64,000 bases of DNA. Origin: Streptomyces sp. NBC_00250 (lineage in GTDB: Bacteria > Actinomycetota > Actinomycetes > Streptomycetales > Streptomycetaceae). The stretch is taken from contig NZ_CP108088.1 of NCBI RefSeq assembly GCF_036192275.1, forward strand, positions 1,364,001 to 1,428,000. The letters run 5' to 3'. The translations under genes were made by a program, and so were the position numbers. The notes under the pieces are model-generated. The model made no database searches, was not told the DNA's origin, and was given only the letters and a program-made list of their open reading frames with translations. Positions 42,544-50,719 of this stretch are shown in pieces (position 1 is the first letter of the stretch; the number at the start of each line of letters is the position of its first letter).

Positions 42544-43574
42544 GGCGCGCCGCGTCCGCCTCCGTGAGCCGCGCCGTCCTCGTCGAACGGCCCGGCGCCC
42601 ACCGGCTGGTCGAGCGGGAGGTCCCCGAGCCGGGCCCCGGCGAGATACGGGTAAGGATCGCCGCCGCCGGGATCTGCATGAGCGACCGCGAGCTGTACGA
42701 GGGCCGCCGCGCCCCCGGCTACGTCCGCTATCCGATCGTCCCCGGCCACGAGTGGTCCGGCACCGTGGACGCCGTCGGCACCGGGGTCGATCCCTCGCTC
42801 CTGGGCCGGCCGTGCGTCGCCGAGGGCTTCCGGTCCTGCGGTCTGTGCGAGCGCTGCCGGTACGGCGAGACCAGCCTGTGCACGGCCGGATACGCCGAGA
42901 CCGGCTTCACCGAACCGGGCGCGTTCGCCGACCACGTCCTCGTACCCGCCCGGCTCCTGCACCCCCTGCCGGACGGGGTGGACCTCCGGGCCGCCGCCCT
43001 GCTCGAACCGGCCGCCGTCGTCGCCGCCGCGGTACGGGCGGGCCGGCCGCGCCCGGGCGAGCGGATCGCCGTGGTCGGTGCCGGAACGCTCGGGCTCCTC
43101 GCCGTGCAGTGGCTCGCATCCTCCTCCCTGGCCGAGCTGGCCGTCGTGGCCCCCCGGACGGAACGGGCCGCACGGGCCCTGGACTTCGGGGCGACCCGGG
43201 CCCTCGCCCCGGCCGAGGCGGACGGCGAGACCGGGCACTTCGACCTGGTCGTGGAGACGGCAGGGGCGTCCACCACGGCCGCGTCCTCCTGTCTGCTCGC
43301 CCGCCGGGGCGGCCGGGTCGTCCTCACCGGCATGTTCACGGCGGGGGCCGCCGGCATCGACCCCGTCCACCTCTCCGTCAGCCAGCTCGAGGTCCGCAGC
43401 GTCTTCGGCGCCTCCTCCGCGGCCTGGGCCGATGCCGTCCGCGCCCTCTCGCTCGGACTGCTCGATCCGGGCCCGCTCGTCACCCACGAGTTCCCGTTCG
43501 AAGGGTTCGGCGAGGCGCTCGCCCTGGTGGGCGGCGGCTCCCCGGACACGGGCAAGGTCCTCCTCCGCCCGTGA
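42540..43574 (+). CDS. zinc-dependent medium-chain dehydrogenase
   Basis: A 344-residue MDR alcohol/polyol dehydrogenase. Catalytic zinc: GICMSD (Cys) and GHEWSG (His-Glu); structural zinc loop CGLCERCRYGETSLC; nucleotide motif VGAGTLG. It resembles L-threonine/sorbitol dehydrogenase-type enzymes. Its GTG overlaps the dehydratase stop, so both act in one pathway under the divergent IclR regulator. Confidence 0.9.
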   Translation: MRRAASASVSRAVLVERPGAHRLVEREVPEPGPGEIRVRIAAAGICMSDRELYEGRRAPGYVRYPIVPGHEWSGTVDAVGTGVDPSLLGRPCVAEGFRSCGLCERCRYGETSLCTAGYAETGFTEPGAFADHVLVPARLLHPLPDGVDLRAAALLEPAAVVAAAVRAGRPRPGERIAVVGAGTLGLLAVQWLASSSLAELAVVAPRTERAARALDFGATRALAPAEADGETGHFDLVVETAGASTTAASSCLLARRGGRVVLTGMFTAGAAGIDPVHLSVSQLEVRSVFGASSAAWADAVRALSLGLLDPGPLVTHEFPFEGFGEALALVGGGSPDTGKVLLRP

Positions 43575-43673
43575 ACCCGGCCTCGCGGCCACCCCGTTCC
43601 GCGTCCGCCCTCTCCCCGCCGGGCTCCCGGCAACCGGGCGAACTGCGGCGCTTCAGCTGCGACACCTCTCCCG

Positions 43674-43687
43674 TCGAAGCGCTTCGA
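43674..43687. promoter_or_regulatory. LacI-type operator TCGAAGCGCTTCGA
   Basis: Perfect 14-bp palindrome, 161 bp upstream of the LacI gene start and 20 bp before its -35 box. Exact copies occur at 52541 and 52713. Confidence 0.8.
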
Positions 43688-43706
43688 TCTTCTTGACCCA
43701 CTTCTC

Positions 43707-43735
43707 TGGACACGTCAACCCGCCCGCGTTACGGT
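43707..43735 (+). promoter_or_regulatory. promoter of the LacI gene at 43835
   Basis: TGGACA (43707-43712), 17-bp spacer, TACGGT (43730-43735). The -10 is identical to that of the promoter at 41274. Operators lie on both sides, so autoregulation is likely. Confidence 0.6.
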
Positions 43736-43747
43736 CTCGCTGAGCCG

Positions 43748-43787
43748 TCGAAGCGATCGTTCGACAGGCGTCGTCGAAGCGGTTCGA
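43748..43787. promoter_or_regulatory. two further operators of the TCGAAGCGCTTCGA type
   Basis: TCGAAGCGATCGTTCGA (43748-43764, arms with a longer centre) and TCGAAGCGGTTCGA (43774-43787, one mismatch to the perfect site), both between the promoter and the LacI start codon. Confidence 0.72.
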
Positions 43788-43834
43788 AGCGGTGCGCGTC
43801 GCTTCACCTCAGTCACGGCCCGCGGGGAGAACGG

Positions 43835-44866
43835 ATGGTCACGCTTGCCGAGGTCGCCCGGCACGCCGGAGTGTCGGCGAGCACGGTGAGCTACGTCCTC
43901 AGCGGCAAGCGGCCCATCTCGGACCCCACCCGGCAGCGGGTGCGGGCCAGTATCGAGCAGCTCGGCTACCAGCCCCACGCGGGCGCCCGCGCGCTCGCCA
44001 GCAGCCGTTCCCGGATCATCGCGCTGATGGTCCCCCTGCGCACCGACATGTACGTGCCGGTGATGCTGGAGATCGCGGTCGCCGTCGCCACCGCGGCCCG
44101 CGCCCACGGCTATGACGTACTGCTCCTCACCGGGGAGGAAGGACCGTCGGCGCTCCGCCGCGTGACCGGCAGCGGCCTCGCCGAGGCGGTGATCCTGATG
44201 GACGTCCAACTCGACGACGAGCGGCTTCCGGTGCTGCGCGCCGCGGGCCCGCCGGCCGTCCTGGTCGGGCTGCCCGCCGACCCCACCGGTCTGAGCTGTG
44301 TCGATCTGGACTTCACGGCGGCCGGAGCGCTGTGCGTGGAGCATCTGGCGTCCCTCGGGCACCGGGAGATCGCGGTCATCGGCGAGTCCCCCGGTGTCTA
44401 CGCCCGTCATACGGGCTTCGCCGAGCGCACCCTGCGCGGGCTGCGCGACCGGGCGGCCGGGCTCGGGGTCCGCCTGCTGCACCGGCCGTGCGAGGGCGGT
44501 CACGACGCCGTGGCGGGGGTGCTCGCCCGGATCCTCGACGAGCGGCCCGGGGTCAGCGCCTTCGTCGTGCAGAACGAGACGGCGGTCGAGCCGCTGCTCG
44601 CCCTGCTGCGGCGCACGGGCCGGGCGGTGCCGGAGGACGTGTCGGTGGTCGCGGTCTGCGCCGACCAGATCGCCACCCAGGCCTCGGTGCCGCTGACCTC
44701 GGTGGCGATTCCCGCGCAGGAGCTGGGCCGCAGGGCGGTGGAGCGGCTCATCACGGGCCTCGCCCGGCGGTCAGGGGCGGACACCGCCGCGGTCGAACTC
44801 CTCACACCCGCCCTGACGGTACGGGACAGCTCGGGCCCCCCGCCGGCGCCGCCGACCCGGCCGTGA
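43835..44866 (+). CDS. LacI-family regulator, candidate master of the TCGAAGCGCTTCGA regulon
   Basis: A 343-residue LacI repressor. HTH: VTLAEVARHAGVSASTVSYV at the extreme N-terminus; hinge HAGARALASSRS; effector domain with VQNETAVEPLLAL. ATG 43835 has GGGGAGAA upstream. Three palindromes in its own promoter match two perfect copies between the LplABC/GH42 operon and the GH3 gene 9 kb away, so it probably controls those genes in trans and itself. Ligand unknown. Confidence 0.92.
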   Translation: MVTLAEVARHAGVSASTVSYVLSGKRPISDPTRQRVRASIEQLGYQPHAGARALASSRSRIIALMVPLRTDMYVPVMLEIAVAVATAARAHGYDVLLLTGEEGPSALRRVTGSGLAEAVILMDVQLDDERLPVLRAAGPPAVLVGLPADPTGLSCVDLDFTAAGALCVEHLASLGHREIAVIGESPGVYARHTGFAERTLRGLRDRAAGLGVRLLHRPCEGGHDAVAGVLARILDERPGVSAFVVQNETAVEPLLALLRRTGRAVPEDVSVVAVCADQIATQASVPLTSVAIPAQELGRRAVERLITGLARRSGADTAAVELLTPALTVRDSSGPPPAPPTRP

Positions 44867-44945
44867 GGGCTCGGATCCGAAGGCCCGCACGACCCCGGAC
44901 CCGTAATTCGCTTGCTCTGGCCACGCGTCGACGCTGCACTGTGGC

Positions 44946-44969
44946 CGGGCCCCACGCATCGTGGGCCCG
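44946..44969. terminator. hairpin between LacI and acetyltransferase genes
   Basis: CGGGCCCCACG pairs with CGTGGGCCCG (one bulged C) around a 3-nt loop. It could terminate the LacI transcript or sit in the leader of the acetyltransferase gene, which starts 25 bp later. Confidence 0.45.
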
Positions 44970-44993
44970 CGATCCGAGGGGACAGCGGCTGCA

Positions 44994-46214
44994 ATGGAGA
45001 TTCGTTCCACGACCGAAGAGGACTTCGACGTCTTCGTCGACACTGTCCATACCGCGTTCGGGCGCTTCCCGGAAACACCGGTCGAGGGCGGCGGACTCTG
45101 GTGGTCGGCGCTCGAAACGGACCGCTGCCTGCTCGCCCTGACGGCGGACGGGCGGCCCGTCGGCACCGCCGCCGCGCACTCCTTCGAACTCACCCTGCCC
45201 GGTGAGACCCTCGTCCCGGCGTCCGGGGTGACCGCCGTCGGCGTGCTGCCCTCGCACCGCCGCCAGGGCGTGCTCAGCGCGATGATGCGGCATCAGCTCA
45301 CCGAGTTGCGGGCCCGAGGGGAGTTCCTCTCCGTACTCCTCGCCTCGGAGGCCCCGATCTACGGCAGGTTCGGCTACGGACCGGCGACCTACACGGGACG
45401 GCTGACGGTGCAGCGCCACGAGGCCGCCCTCGCCTCGCCCCGGACGCGCGCGGTGACCGACGCACCGGACACCGGCACGGTCGAGGTACTGCGTCGTGCC
45501 GAGTGCGGAGAGATCCTGGAAACGGTCTACGACCGGTACCGCCGCTCCCAGCCCGGCGCGCTGTCCCGGCCGCACCGCTGGTGGGCCTTGCGCGCGGGGC
45601 AGCCCCCGATCTCACCGGCACCGCGCCACGTCGCCGTGCACCGGGACTCCGACGGCGTCCCTGACGGGTATGCCAGCTACTCGATCGGCGAGGCCGAGAC
45701 CCTGACGGTCGACGAGACCATCGCCTGCGACGACACCGCCTTCACGGCCCTGGCCCGGTTCGCCCTCGGCCACGACCTGGTCTCTCAGGTCGTGTTCAAG
45801 CACGTCCCGCCCGAGCACCCGCTGCGCTGGCAGTTCGCGGACTTCCGGGCCGGCCGGGTGAGCGGCGACACCGACTGGCTGTGGGTGCGGCTGCTCGACG
45901 TCCCAGGGGCCCTGACCGCGCGCGGCTGGTTCACCGACGGCGAGCTCGTCCTCGACGTCGAGGACCCGTTCCTCGGCGAGCACGGCCGCTACCTGCTGAC
46001 CGTCCGGGACGGCAAGGCCGACTGCGTGCCGACGGACCGGGAGCCCGACCTGTCCTTGGACGTGCGCGACCTGGGCTCGGTCTACCTCGGCGGCACCGCC
46101 CCGAGCACGCTCGTGCGTGCCGGACACATCCGTTCCCACCACCCGGGGGCGGCCGCCCTCGCCGACACCCTCTTCCGCGCCGAGCGCTCCCCGCACTGCC
46201 TGCACTGGTTCTGA
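44994..46214 (+). CDS. Eis-like GNAT N-acetyltransferase
   Basis: A 406-residue acetyltransferase with Eis architecture: an N-terminal GNAT domain with the acetyl-CoA loop VLPSHRRQGVLSAMM, a second GNAT-like domain, and a C-terminal SCP2-like sterol-carrier fold ending with a terminal aromatic/carboxylate (HCLHWF), whose C-terminus acts as catalytic base in Eis. Eis enzymes acetylate aminoglycosides or protein lysines. ATG 44994 has GAGGGG about 15 nt upstream. No partner gene. Confidence 0.9.
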   Translation: MEIRSTTEEDFDVFVDTVHTAFGRFPETPVEGGGLWWSALETDRCLLALTADGRPVGTAAAHSFELTLPGETLVPASGVTAVGVLPSHRRQGVLSAMMRHQLTELRARGEFLSVLLASEAPIYGRFGYGPATYTGRLTVQRHEAALASPRTRAVTDAPDTGTVEVLRRAECGEILETVYDRYRRSQPGALSRPHRWWALRAGQPPISPAPRHVAVHRDSDGVPDGYASYSIGEAETLTVDETIACDDTAFTALARFALGHDLVSQVVFKHVPPEHPLRWQFADFRAGRVSGDTDWLWVRLLDVPGALTARGWFTDGELVLDVEDPFLGEHGRYLLTVRDGKADCVPTDREPDLSLDVRDLGSVYLGGTAPSTLVRAGHIRSHHPGAAALADTLFRAERSPHCLHWF

Positions 46215-46225
46215 CCGCGTGCTCA

Positions 46226-46253
46226 CCGGCCCTGCGGACATCTTCCGGGCCGG
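46226..46253. terminator. weak hairpin between convergent genes
   Basis: CCGGCCC and GGGCCGG arms, 14-nt loop, in the 41-bp gap between the acetyltransferase and the GH95 remnant. Confidence 0.35.
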
Positions 46254-46255
46254 GC

Positions 46256-46672
46256 TCAGGAACCGACCGTGCGTTCCTCCCCCGCCCGCAGGACGAGCCG
46301 TGCGGCCCCCGCCGGGGTCCTGAGGTCGATCTCGGCGTCCCGGTCGGGGCGGAGGACCGCGCGGTACGTCCCGGGCAACCATGTCAGGTCGACACGGGCG
46401 CCGAACCGGGTCCGTACGCCGGTGAGCCGGCCGCGTGGGCACCGGGCGGGTGGCGCGGGCAGCAGCACGAGCCGCGCGGGCGTGGACTGCACGAGGGCCT
46501 CGACGAGTGTGTCGGCGGGCGCGTTGTTCGGCCGTACGAGCGTGTGGTGGGTGACGATCACCCGGTCGTCCTCGGGGTCGCCGAGGACGAGGGCGCCGTG
46601 CCTGCCGTTCCCGGCGAGAAAGGCGTCCTCCCAGCGGGTGGCGGGCGCGGGCTCCCAGGTTCCGTGGATCAC
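46256..46672 (-). pseudogene. GH95 alpha-L-fucosidase remnant: N- and C-termini joined, catalytic core deleted
   Basis: An intact 138-codon frame. Residues about 1-50 match the N-terminal GH95 start (WEDAFLAGNGRHGALVLGD, then VTHHTLVRPNN). From about 57 it jumps to the C-terminal GH95 block (VQSTPARLVLLPAPPARCP, RGRLTGVRTRFGARVDL). GH95 enzymes are about 750-800 residues, so roughly 600 residues including the whole catalytic barrel are missing. The junction keeps the reading frame. GTG 46672 (GGAGG 7 nt upstream) overlaps the GH42 stop (GTGA), so it is still translated. The intact ancestor probably removed fucose or galactose side groups, for example from xyloglucan. Catalytically dead by inference. 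Confidence 0.8.
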
Positions 46673-48693
46673 GGACGTTCCTCCGACGCGGGCACGGGGC
46701 CCGGTCCGCACTCCTCCAGGACCACCGCTCCGTACCGGTCGAGCTTCAGCGCCCCTTCGACCTCCGCACCGGTGAGCAGGTCACGATGGCGGCCGGGCAG
46801 CGGCACCGTGACCGGGTCGGGCCCGTGGTGGAGGAGGAAGAGCAGTTCGCCGCGCCGGACGGCCTCGACGCCGGCCGGCAGGCCGTCGAGGACCGGTCGC
46901 ACCCCGGCCTCGTGGGCCACGGCGGCGAGCAGGTCCCGCAGCCCTGCCGGTTCGGGGAGGGTGGAGACGTACCAGGCTCGGCCGTTGCGGAGCACGGCGG
47001 GAAGGCCGTCGAGTTCCCCGCCCCGGTAGGCGGCCACCGTCTCCGCGCCGGGGACGGCGGTCAGCTCCTCGGACCAGAGGGAGCCCCTGAAGGTGCCGCA
47101 GTCGACGTGTTCGCCCTCGTCGAGCGGCCACCACTCCTGGAGCAGGTCGATGCCGAGGAGTTCCCGGAGGCGGGCGTCCATCCCGCCGGGGCGGACCCGG
47201 TCGTCCTGGTCGGCGATGCCGGTGAGGAAGCCGCAGACGAGGGTGCCGCCGCCGCGCACGTACGCGAGGAGGTTGTCGACGGCGGTGTCGTCGAGGAGGT
47301 AGAGGTGCGGGACGACGACGAGCCGGTGACCGCCGAGGTCCTGGTGGGGGTGGGCGAAGGAGGCGGGGAGGTGGGCGTCCCAGAGGGCGCGGTGCCAGGC
47401 GCGGACGATCTCGGCGTGGTCGACCCGGCGGGAGAGCGCCCCGTCCTGGGCGCCGGCCCACCAGGAGTTCCAGTCGTGGAGGACGGCGATGTCGGTGGTG
47501 ACGCGGCTGCCGGCGACGCGGGGGCCGAGCCGGGCGAGGTCTTCGCCGATGCGGACGGTCTCCTGGAAGACGCGGCCCCGTTCCCCGGCGTGGCCCAGCA
47601 TCCCGGAGTGGAACTTCTCCGCTCCCTGACGGGACTGCCGCCACTGGAAGTAGCAGACGGCGTCCGCTCCGTGGGCGACGGTCTGGAGGGCCCAGAGCCG
47701 GTTGAGTCCGTACGGCTTGGGGTGGTTGACGCCCCGCCAGTTGACGGCGCCGGCGGCCTGCTCCATGACCATCCACGGCCCGCCGCCGGCCTGGGAGCGG
47801 GTCAGGTCTCCGATCATCGCGTTGTACGCTCCGGCGCCCGGGTCCCGTGGGTCGGGGTAGACGTCGACCGAGACGAGGTCCTCTTCGGCGGCCCAGGCCC
47901 AGCCGTCCTGGCCGGACCAGAACGGCATGAAGTTGGTGGTCACGGGCAGGTGCGGGGTGTGGCGGCGGACGATGTCCCGTTCGGCCCGGTAGCACTCCAG
48001 GAGCTGGTCGGAGGTGTAGCGCCGGAAGTCGAGGACGTGTGCCGGGTTCTTCAGGTAGTGGGCGCGGCGGGGTGGCAAAACCTCGGCCCAGTCGCCGTAC
48101 CGCTGGCTCCAGAAGGCGGTGCCCCAGGCGGTGTTGAGCGCGTCGAGCGTGCCGTACCGGTCCTGGAGCCAGCGGCGGAAGGTACGGGCGGCCTCGTCGC
48201 CCCAGTCGTAGGTGCAGTACTCGTTGTTGATGTGCCACATGGTGAGGGCCGGGTGTCCGGCGTAGCGGGCGGCGAGGTCCTCGGTGATCGCGGCGGCGTA
48301 CTGCCGGTAGACCTCGCTGGAGTGGGAGAAGTGCTGGCGCGAGCCCCACCATTCGGTCCTGCCGTCCTCGTCGCGGGGCAGTGTCTCGGGGTGGAGCCGC
48401 CCCATCCAGGGCGGGGGCGAGGAGGTGGGGGTGGCGAGAACGACACCGATGCCGTGGTCGTGGGTGAGGTCCATGAGGCGGTCGAGCCACCCGAACTCGC
48501 GGGCGCCTGGCCTGGGTTCGATGCGCCCCCAGGAGAAGACCCCGAGGGTGACGGAGTCGACGCGGGCACGGCGCATCAGCCGCACGTCCTCGGCCCAGGT
48601 CTCCTCGGGCCACTGCTCGGGGTTCCAGTCGCCGCCGTAGAGGATCCGGGGCGGGCGGCCGGGCGGCCGGGTCACGTCGTCGAGGCTCGGCAT
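46669..48693 (-). CDS. GH42 beta-galactosidase (LplABC operon)
   Basis: A 674-residue intracellular GH42 enzyme, second in this window and clearly diverged from the one at 29915. Acid/base Glu in WHINNEYC; nucleophile in VMEQAAG; the substrate loop FQWRQSRQGAEKFHSGM is conserved in both. The Cys cluster of the other copy is not kept. ATG 48693 has GGAGAG 5 nt upstream. It follows two permeases and precedes the GH95 remnant. Substrate may be galactose or arabinopyranose on plant glycans. Confidence 0.94.
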   Translation of the reverse strand: MPSLDDVTRPPGRPPRILYGGDWNPEQWPEETWAEDVRLMRRARVDSVTLGVFSWGRIEPRPGAREFGWLDRLMDLTHDHGIGVVLATPTSSPPPWMGRLHPETLPRDEDGRTEWWGSRQHFSHSSEVYRQYAAAITEDLAARYAGHPALTMWHINNEYCTYDWGDEAARTFRRWLQDRYGTLDALNTAWGTAFWSQRYGDWAEVLPPRRAHYLKNPAHVLDFRRYTSDQLLECYRAERDIVRRHTPHLPVTTNFMPFWSGQDGWAWAAEEDLVSVDVYPDPRDPGAGAYNAMIGDLTRSQAGGGPWMVMEQAAGAVNWRGVNHPKPYGLNRLWALQTVAHGADAVCYFQWRQSRQGAEKFHSGMLGHAGERGRVFQETVRIGEDLARLGPRVAGSRVTTDIAVLHDWNSWWAGAQDGALSRRVDHAEIVRAWHRALWDAHLPASFAHPHQDLGGHRLVVVPHLYLLDDTAVDNLLAYVRGGGTLVCGFLTGIADQDDRVRPGGMDARLRELLGIDLLQEWWPLDEGEHVDCGTFRGSLWSEELTAVPGAETVAAYRGGELDGLPAVLRNGRAWYVSTLPEPAGLRDLLAAVAHEAGVRPVLDGLPAGVEAVRRGELLFLLHHGPDPVTVPLPGRHRDLLTGAEVEGALKLDRYGAVVLEECGPGPVPASEERP

Positions 48694-48741
48694 CGAACTC
48701 TCCGTAAAGGGTGGGGGCTTCAGGGTGTCGCTCGGGTGGGC

Positions 48742-49698
48742 TCAGCCCTTGACGGCGCCGGTGAGCATGCCCTTCCTGAAGTGCTTCTGGACGAAGGGCG
48801 AGAGGACGGCGACCGGCAGCAGGGCGAGGACCATGACGGCCATCTGGACGGCGAGGCCGGAGAGGTTGCCCGCCTTGACGGCCTGGCCGAGGCCGACGGG
48901 GATCTCCTGCTTCTGCGCGAGCTGGATGAGGACGTTCTGCAGCGGCATCATGTTCTGGTCGCTGAGGTAGATGGAGGCGTTGAACCAGGCGCTCCAGTAA
49001 CCGACCGCGTAGAACAGGGTGATGACGGCGATGACCGCCCTCGACAGTGGCATCACGATCTGCCAGAGGATCCGCATGTCTCCCGCTCCGTCGATGCGCG
49101 CGCTGTCGATGAGTTCGGGTGAGACGCCCATGAAGAAGCCCCGCAGGACGAGGATGTTGAAGACGCTGACGGCGCTGGGGAGGATCAGCGCGAGATAGGT
49201 GTCGGTGAGGCCGAGGGTCTGCACGAGGAGGTACGTGGGGATCAGGCCGGCGCCGAAGAACATGGTGGCCATCAGGGTGAGCAGGATGAAGCGGTGGCCG
49301 AGCGAGCCGGGCCGGGAGAGTCCGTACGCGCAGAGGATCGACACGGCCATCGAGAAGAGCGTGCCGGTCACGGTGACGAGGACGCTGACGACGGCGGCGC
49401 GGGTGACCTGGCCGCCGCTCAGGAGTTCCTGGTAGGCGATGAAGGTGATGTCCCGGGGGACGACCACCAGCCCGCCGGTCTCCGTGATCGTCTTCTTGGA
49501 CGAGAGGCTGGTGACGACCACGATCCACAGCGGGAGGAGGACCGCGAGGCAGGCGAGGACGAGGATCGCGCCCTTGGCGGCTAGGCCGGCCCTGCCGGGC
49601 GGCTCCTCCCAGACGGGCCGGGCGGGCGCCGCCCATCGCGACGAGGTGGGTCGTCGGGCCCCTCGCGGTCGGCGGGGCGCTTGCAGGCTCTGGGTCAC
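48742..49698 (-). CDS. sugar ABC permease, LplC/AraQ-type
   Basis: A 318-residue permease with six helices and EAA-type loop SARIDGAGDMRILWQIVMP. The end FRKGMLTGAVKG is the LplC signature. GTG 49698 overlaps the stop of the partner permease (GTGA). The N-terminal 35 residues are basic and Pro-rich. Confidence 0.92.
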   Translation of the reverse strand: MTQSLQAPRRPRGARRPTSSRWAAPARPVWEEPPGRAGLAAKGAILVLACLAVLLPLWIVVVTSLSSKKTITETGGLVVVPRDITFIAYQELLSGGQVTRAAVVSVLVTVTGTLFSMAVSILCAYGLSRPGSLGHRFILLTLMATMFFGAGLIPTYLLVQTLGLTDTYLALILPSAVSVFNILVLRGFFMGVSPELIDSARIDGAGDMRILWQIVMPLSRAVIAVITLFYAVGYWSAWFNASIYLSDQNMMPLQNVLIQLAQKQEIPVGLGQAVKAGNLSGLAVQMAVMVLALLPVAVLSPFVQKHFRKGMLTGAVKG

Positions 49699-50717
49699 TT
49701 GCGGTACACCCCCTGCTCGCCCATGAGATGGGCGGTCTTGTTCGCGGAGAGCACCAGCACGAGGCCGACGACTCCCTTCACCAGGCCTGCGGCGGCCGCG
49801 TAGCTGAAGTCCTGGCTGCGCAGACCGGTCCACCACACGAAGGTGTCGAGGACCTCGGCGGCACCCGGGCCGACGGCGTCGCGCTGGAGCAGCAGCTGTT
49901 CGAAGCCGACGGTGAGCGCGTCGCCGACGCGGAGGACGAGCAGCAGCGCGATCACCGGCCGCAGCGCGGGCAGGGTGACGTGCCACATCCGGCGCCACCG
50001 GTTCGCGCCGTCCATGGCGGCGGCCTCGTACAGGTCCTGGTTGACTGCGGCGAGCGCGGCGAGGAAGACGATGACGCCCCAGCCCGCGTCCTTCCAGATG
50101 CCTTCGGCGGTGACGAGGAACTTGAAGATCGCCGGGTCGGTCATGAGGTCGAAGCCCTCGTAGCCGTGCTGCCTGAGGGTCTGCGCGATGATGCCGGCGC
50201 CTCCGAGGATCTGCTGGAAGACCGTGATGACGAGCACCCAGGAGAAGAAGTGCGGCAGGTACAGGACGGCCTGGACGAGCGCCCTGACCCGGGGCCGCAG
50301 CACGCTGTTGACGAGCAGGGCGAGCGCGATGGGCACGGGGAAGAAGAGGACCAGCTGGAGGAGGAAGAGGACGAGGGTGTTCTCGACGGCGTGCCAGAAC
50401 CCCGGGTCGGAGAAGACCCGTTCGAACTGGGCGAGGCCGACCCAGGGGCTCTCCATCATGGCGGTGACGCCGTTGGTCGAGATGTACGGGTCGTAGTCCT
50501 GGAAGGCGACCACGTTCCCCAGGATCGGGACGTAGTTGAAGACGACGACGAGGATGAGCGCCGGGACGGTCATCAGGAGCAGGGTCCGGTCGCGGCGGAG
50601 CCGCCGGCCGAGCGGAACGTGCCCGGTCGTACGGTCCCGGCGGCGGCCTCGTGGGGCGCCTCCGGTCGAGGCGCGCGCGCCCGGCGGCTCCGCCGTCTTG
50701 GTGTCGAGCGTGCTCAC
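49695..50717 (-). CDS. sugar ABC permease, LplB-type
   Basis: A 340-residue permease. The helix-opening FNYVPILGNVVAFQDYDPY and the EAA loop EAAAMDGANRWRRMWHVTLP are typical of the LplB family. The N-terminal 45 residues are charged and cytoplasmic. GTG 50717 starts 2 bp after the SBP stop and probably depends on coupling. Confidence 0.92.
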   Translation of the reverse strand: MSTLDTKTAEPPGARASTGGAPRGRRRDRTTGHVPLGRRLRRDRTLLLMTVPALILVVVFNYVPILGNVVAFQDYDPYISTNGVTAMMESPWVGLAQFERVFSDPGFWHAVENTLVLFLLQLVLFFPVPIALALLVNSVLRPRVRALVQAVLYLPHFFSWVLVITVFQQILGGAGIIAQTLRQHGYEGFDLMTDPAIFKFLVTAEGIWKDAGWGVIVFLAALAAVNQDLYEAAAMDGANRWRRMWHVTLPALRPVIALLLVLRVGDALTVGFEQLLLQRDAVGPGAAEVLDTFVWWTGLRSQDFSYAAAAGLVKGVVGLVLVLSANKTAHLMGEQGVYRK

Positions 50718-50719
50718 CG

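Noticed and set aside
46781..49636. 951-codon minus-strand frame overlapping GH42 and permease genes
   Set aside because: Shadow frame with Arg/Pro-rich low-complexity translation; the real genes on the same strand have full family motifs, ribosome sites and overlaps.
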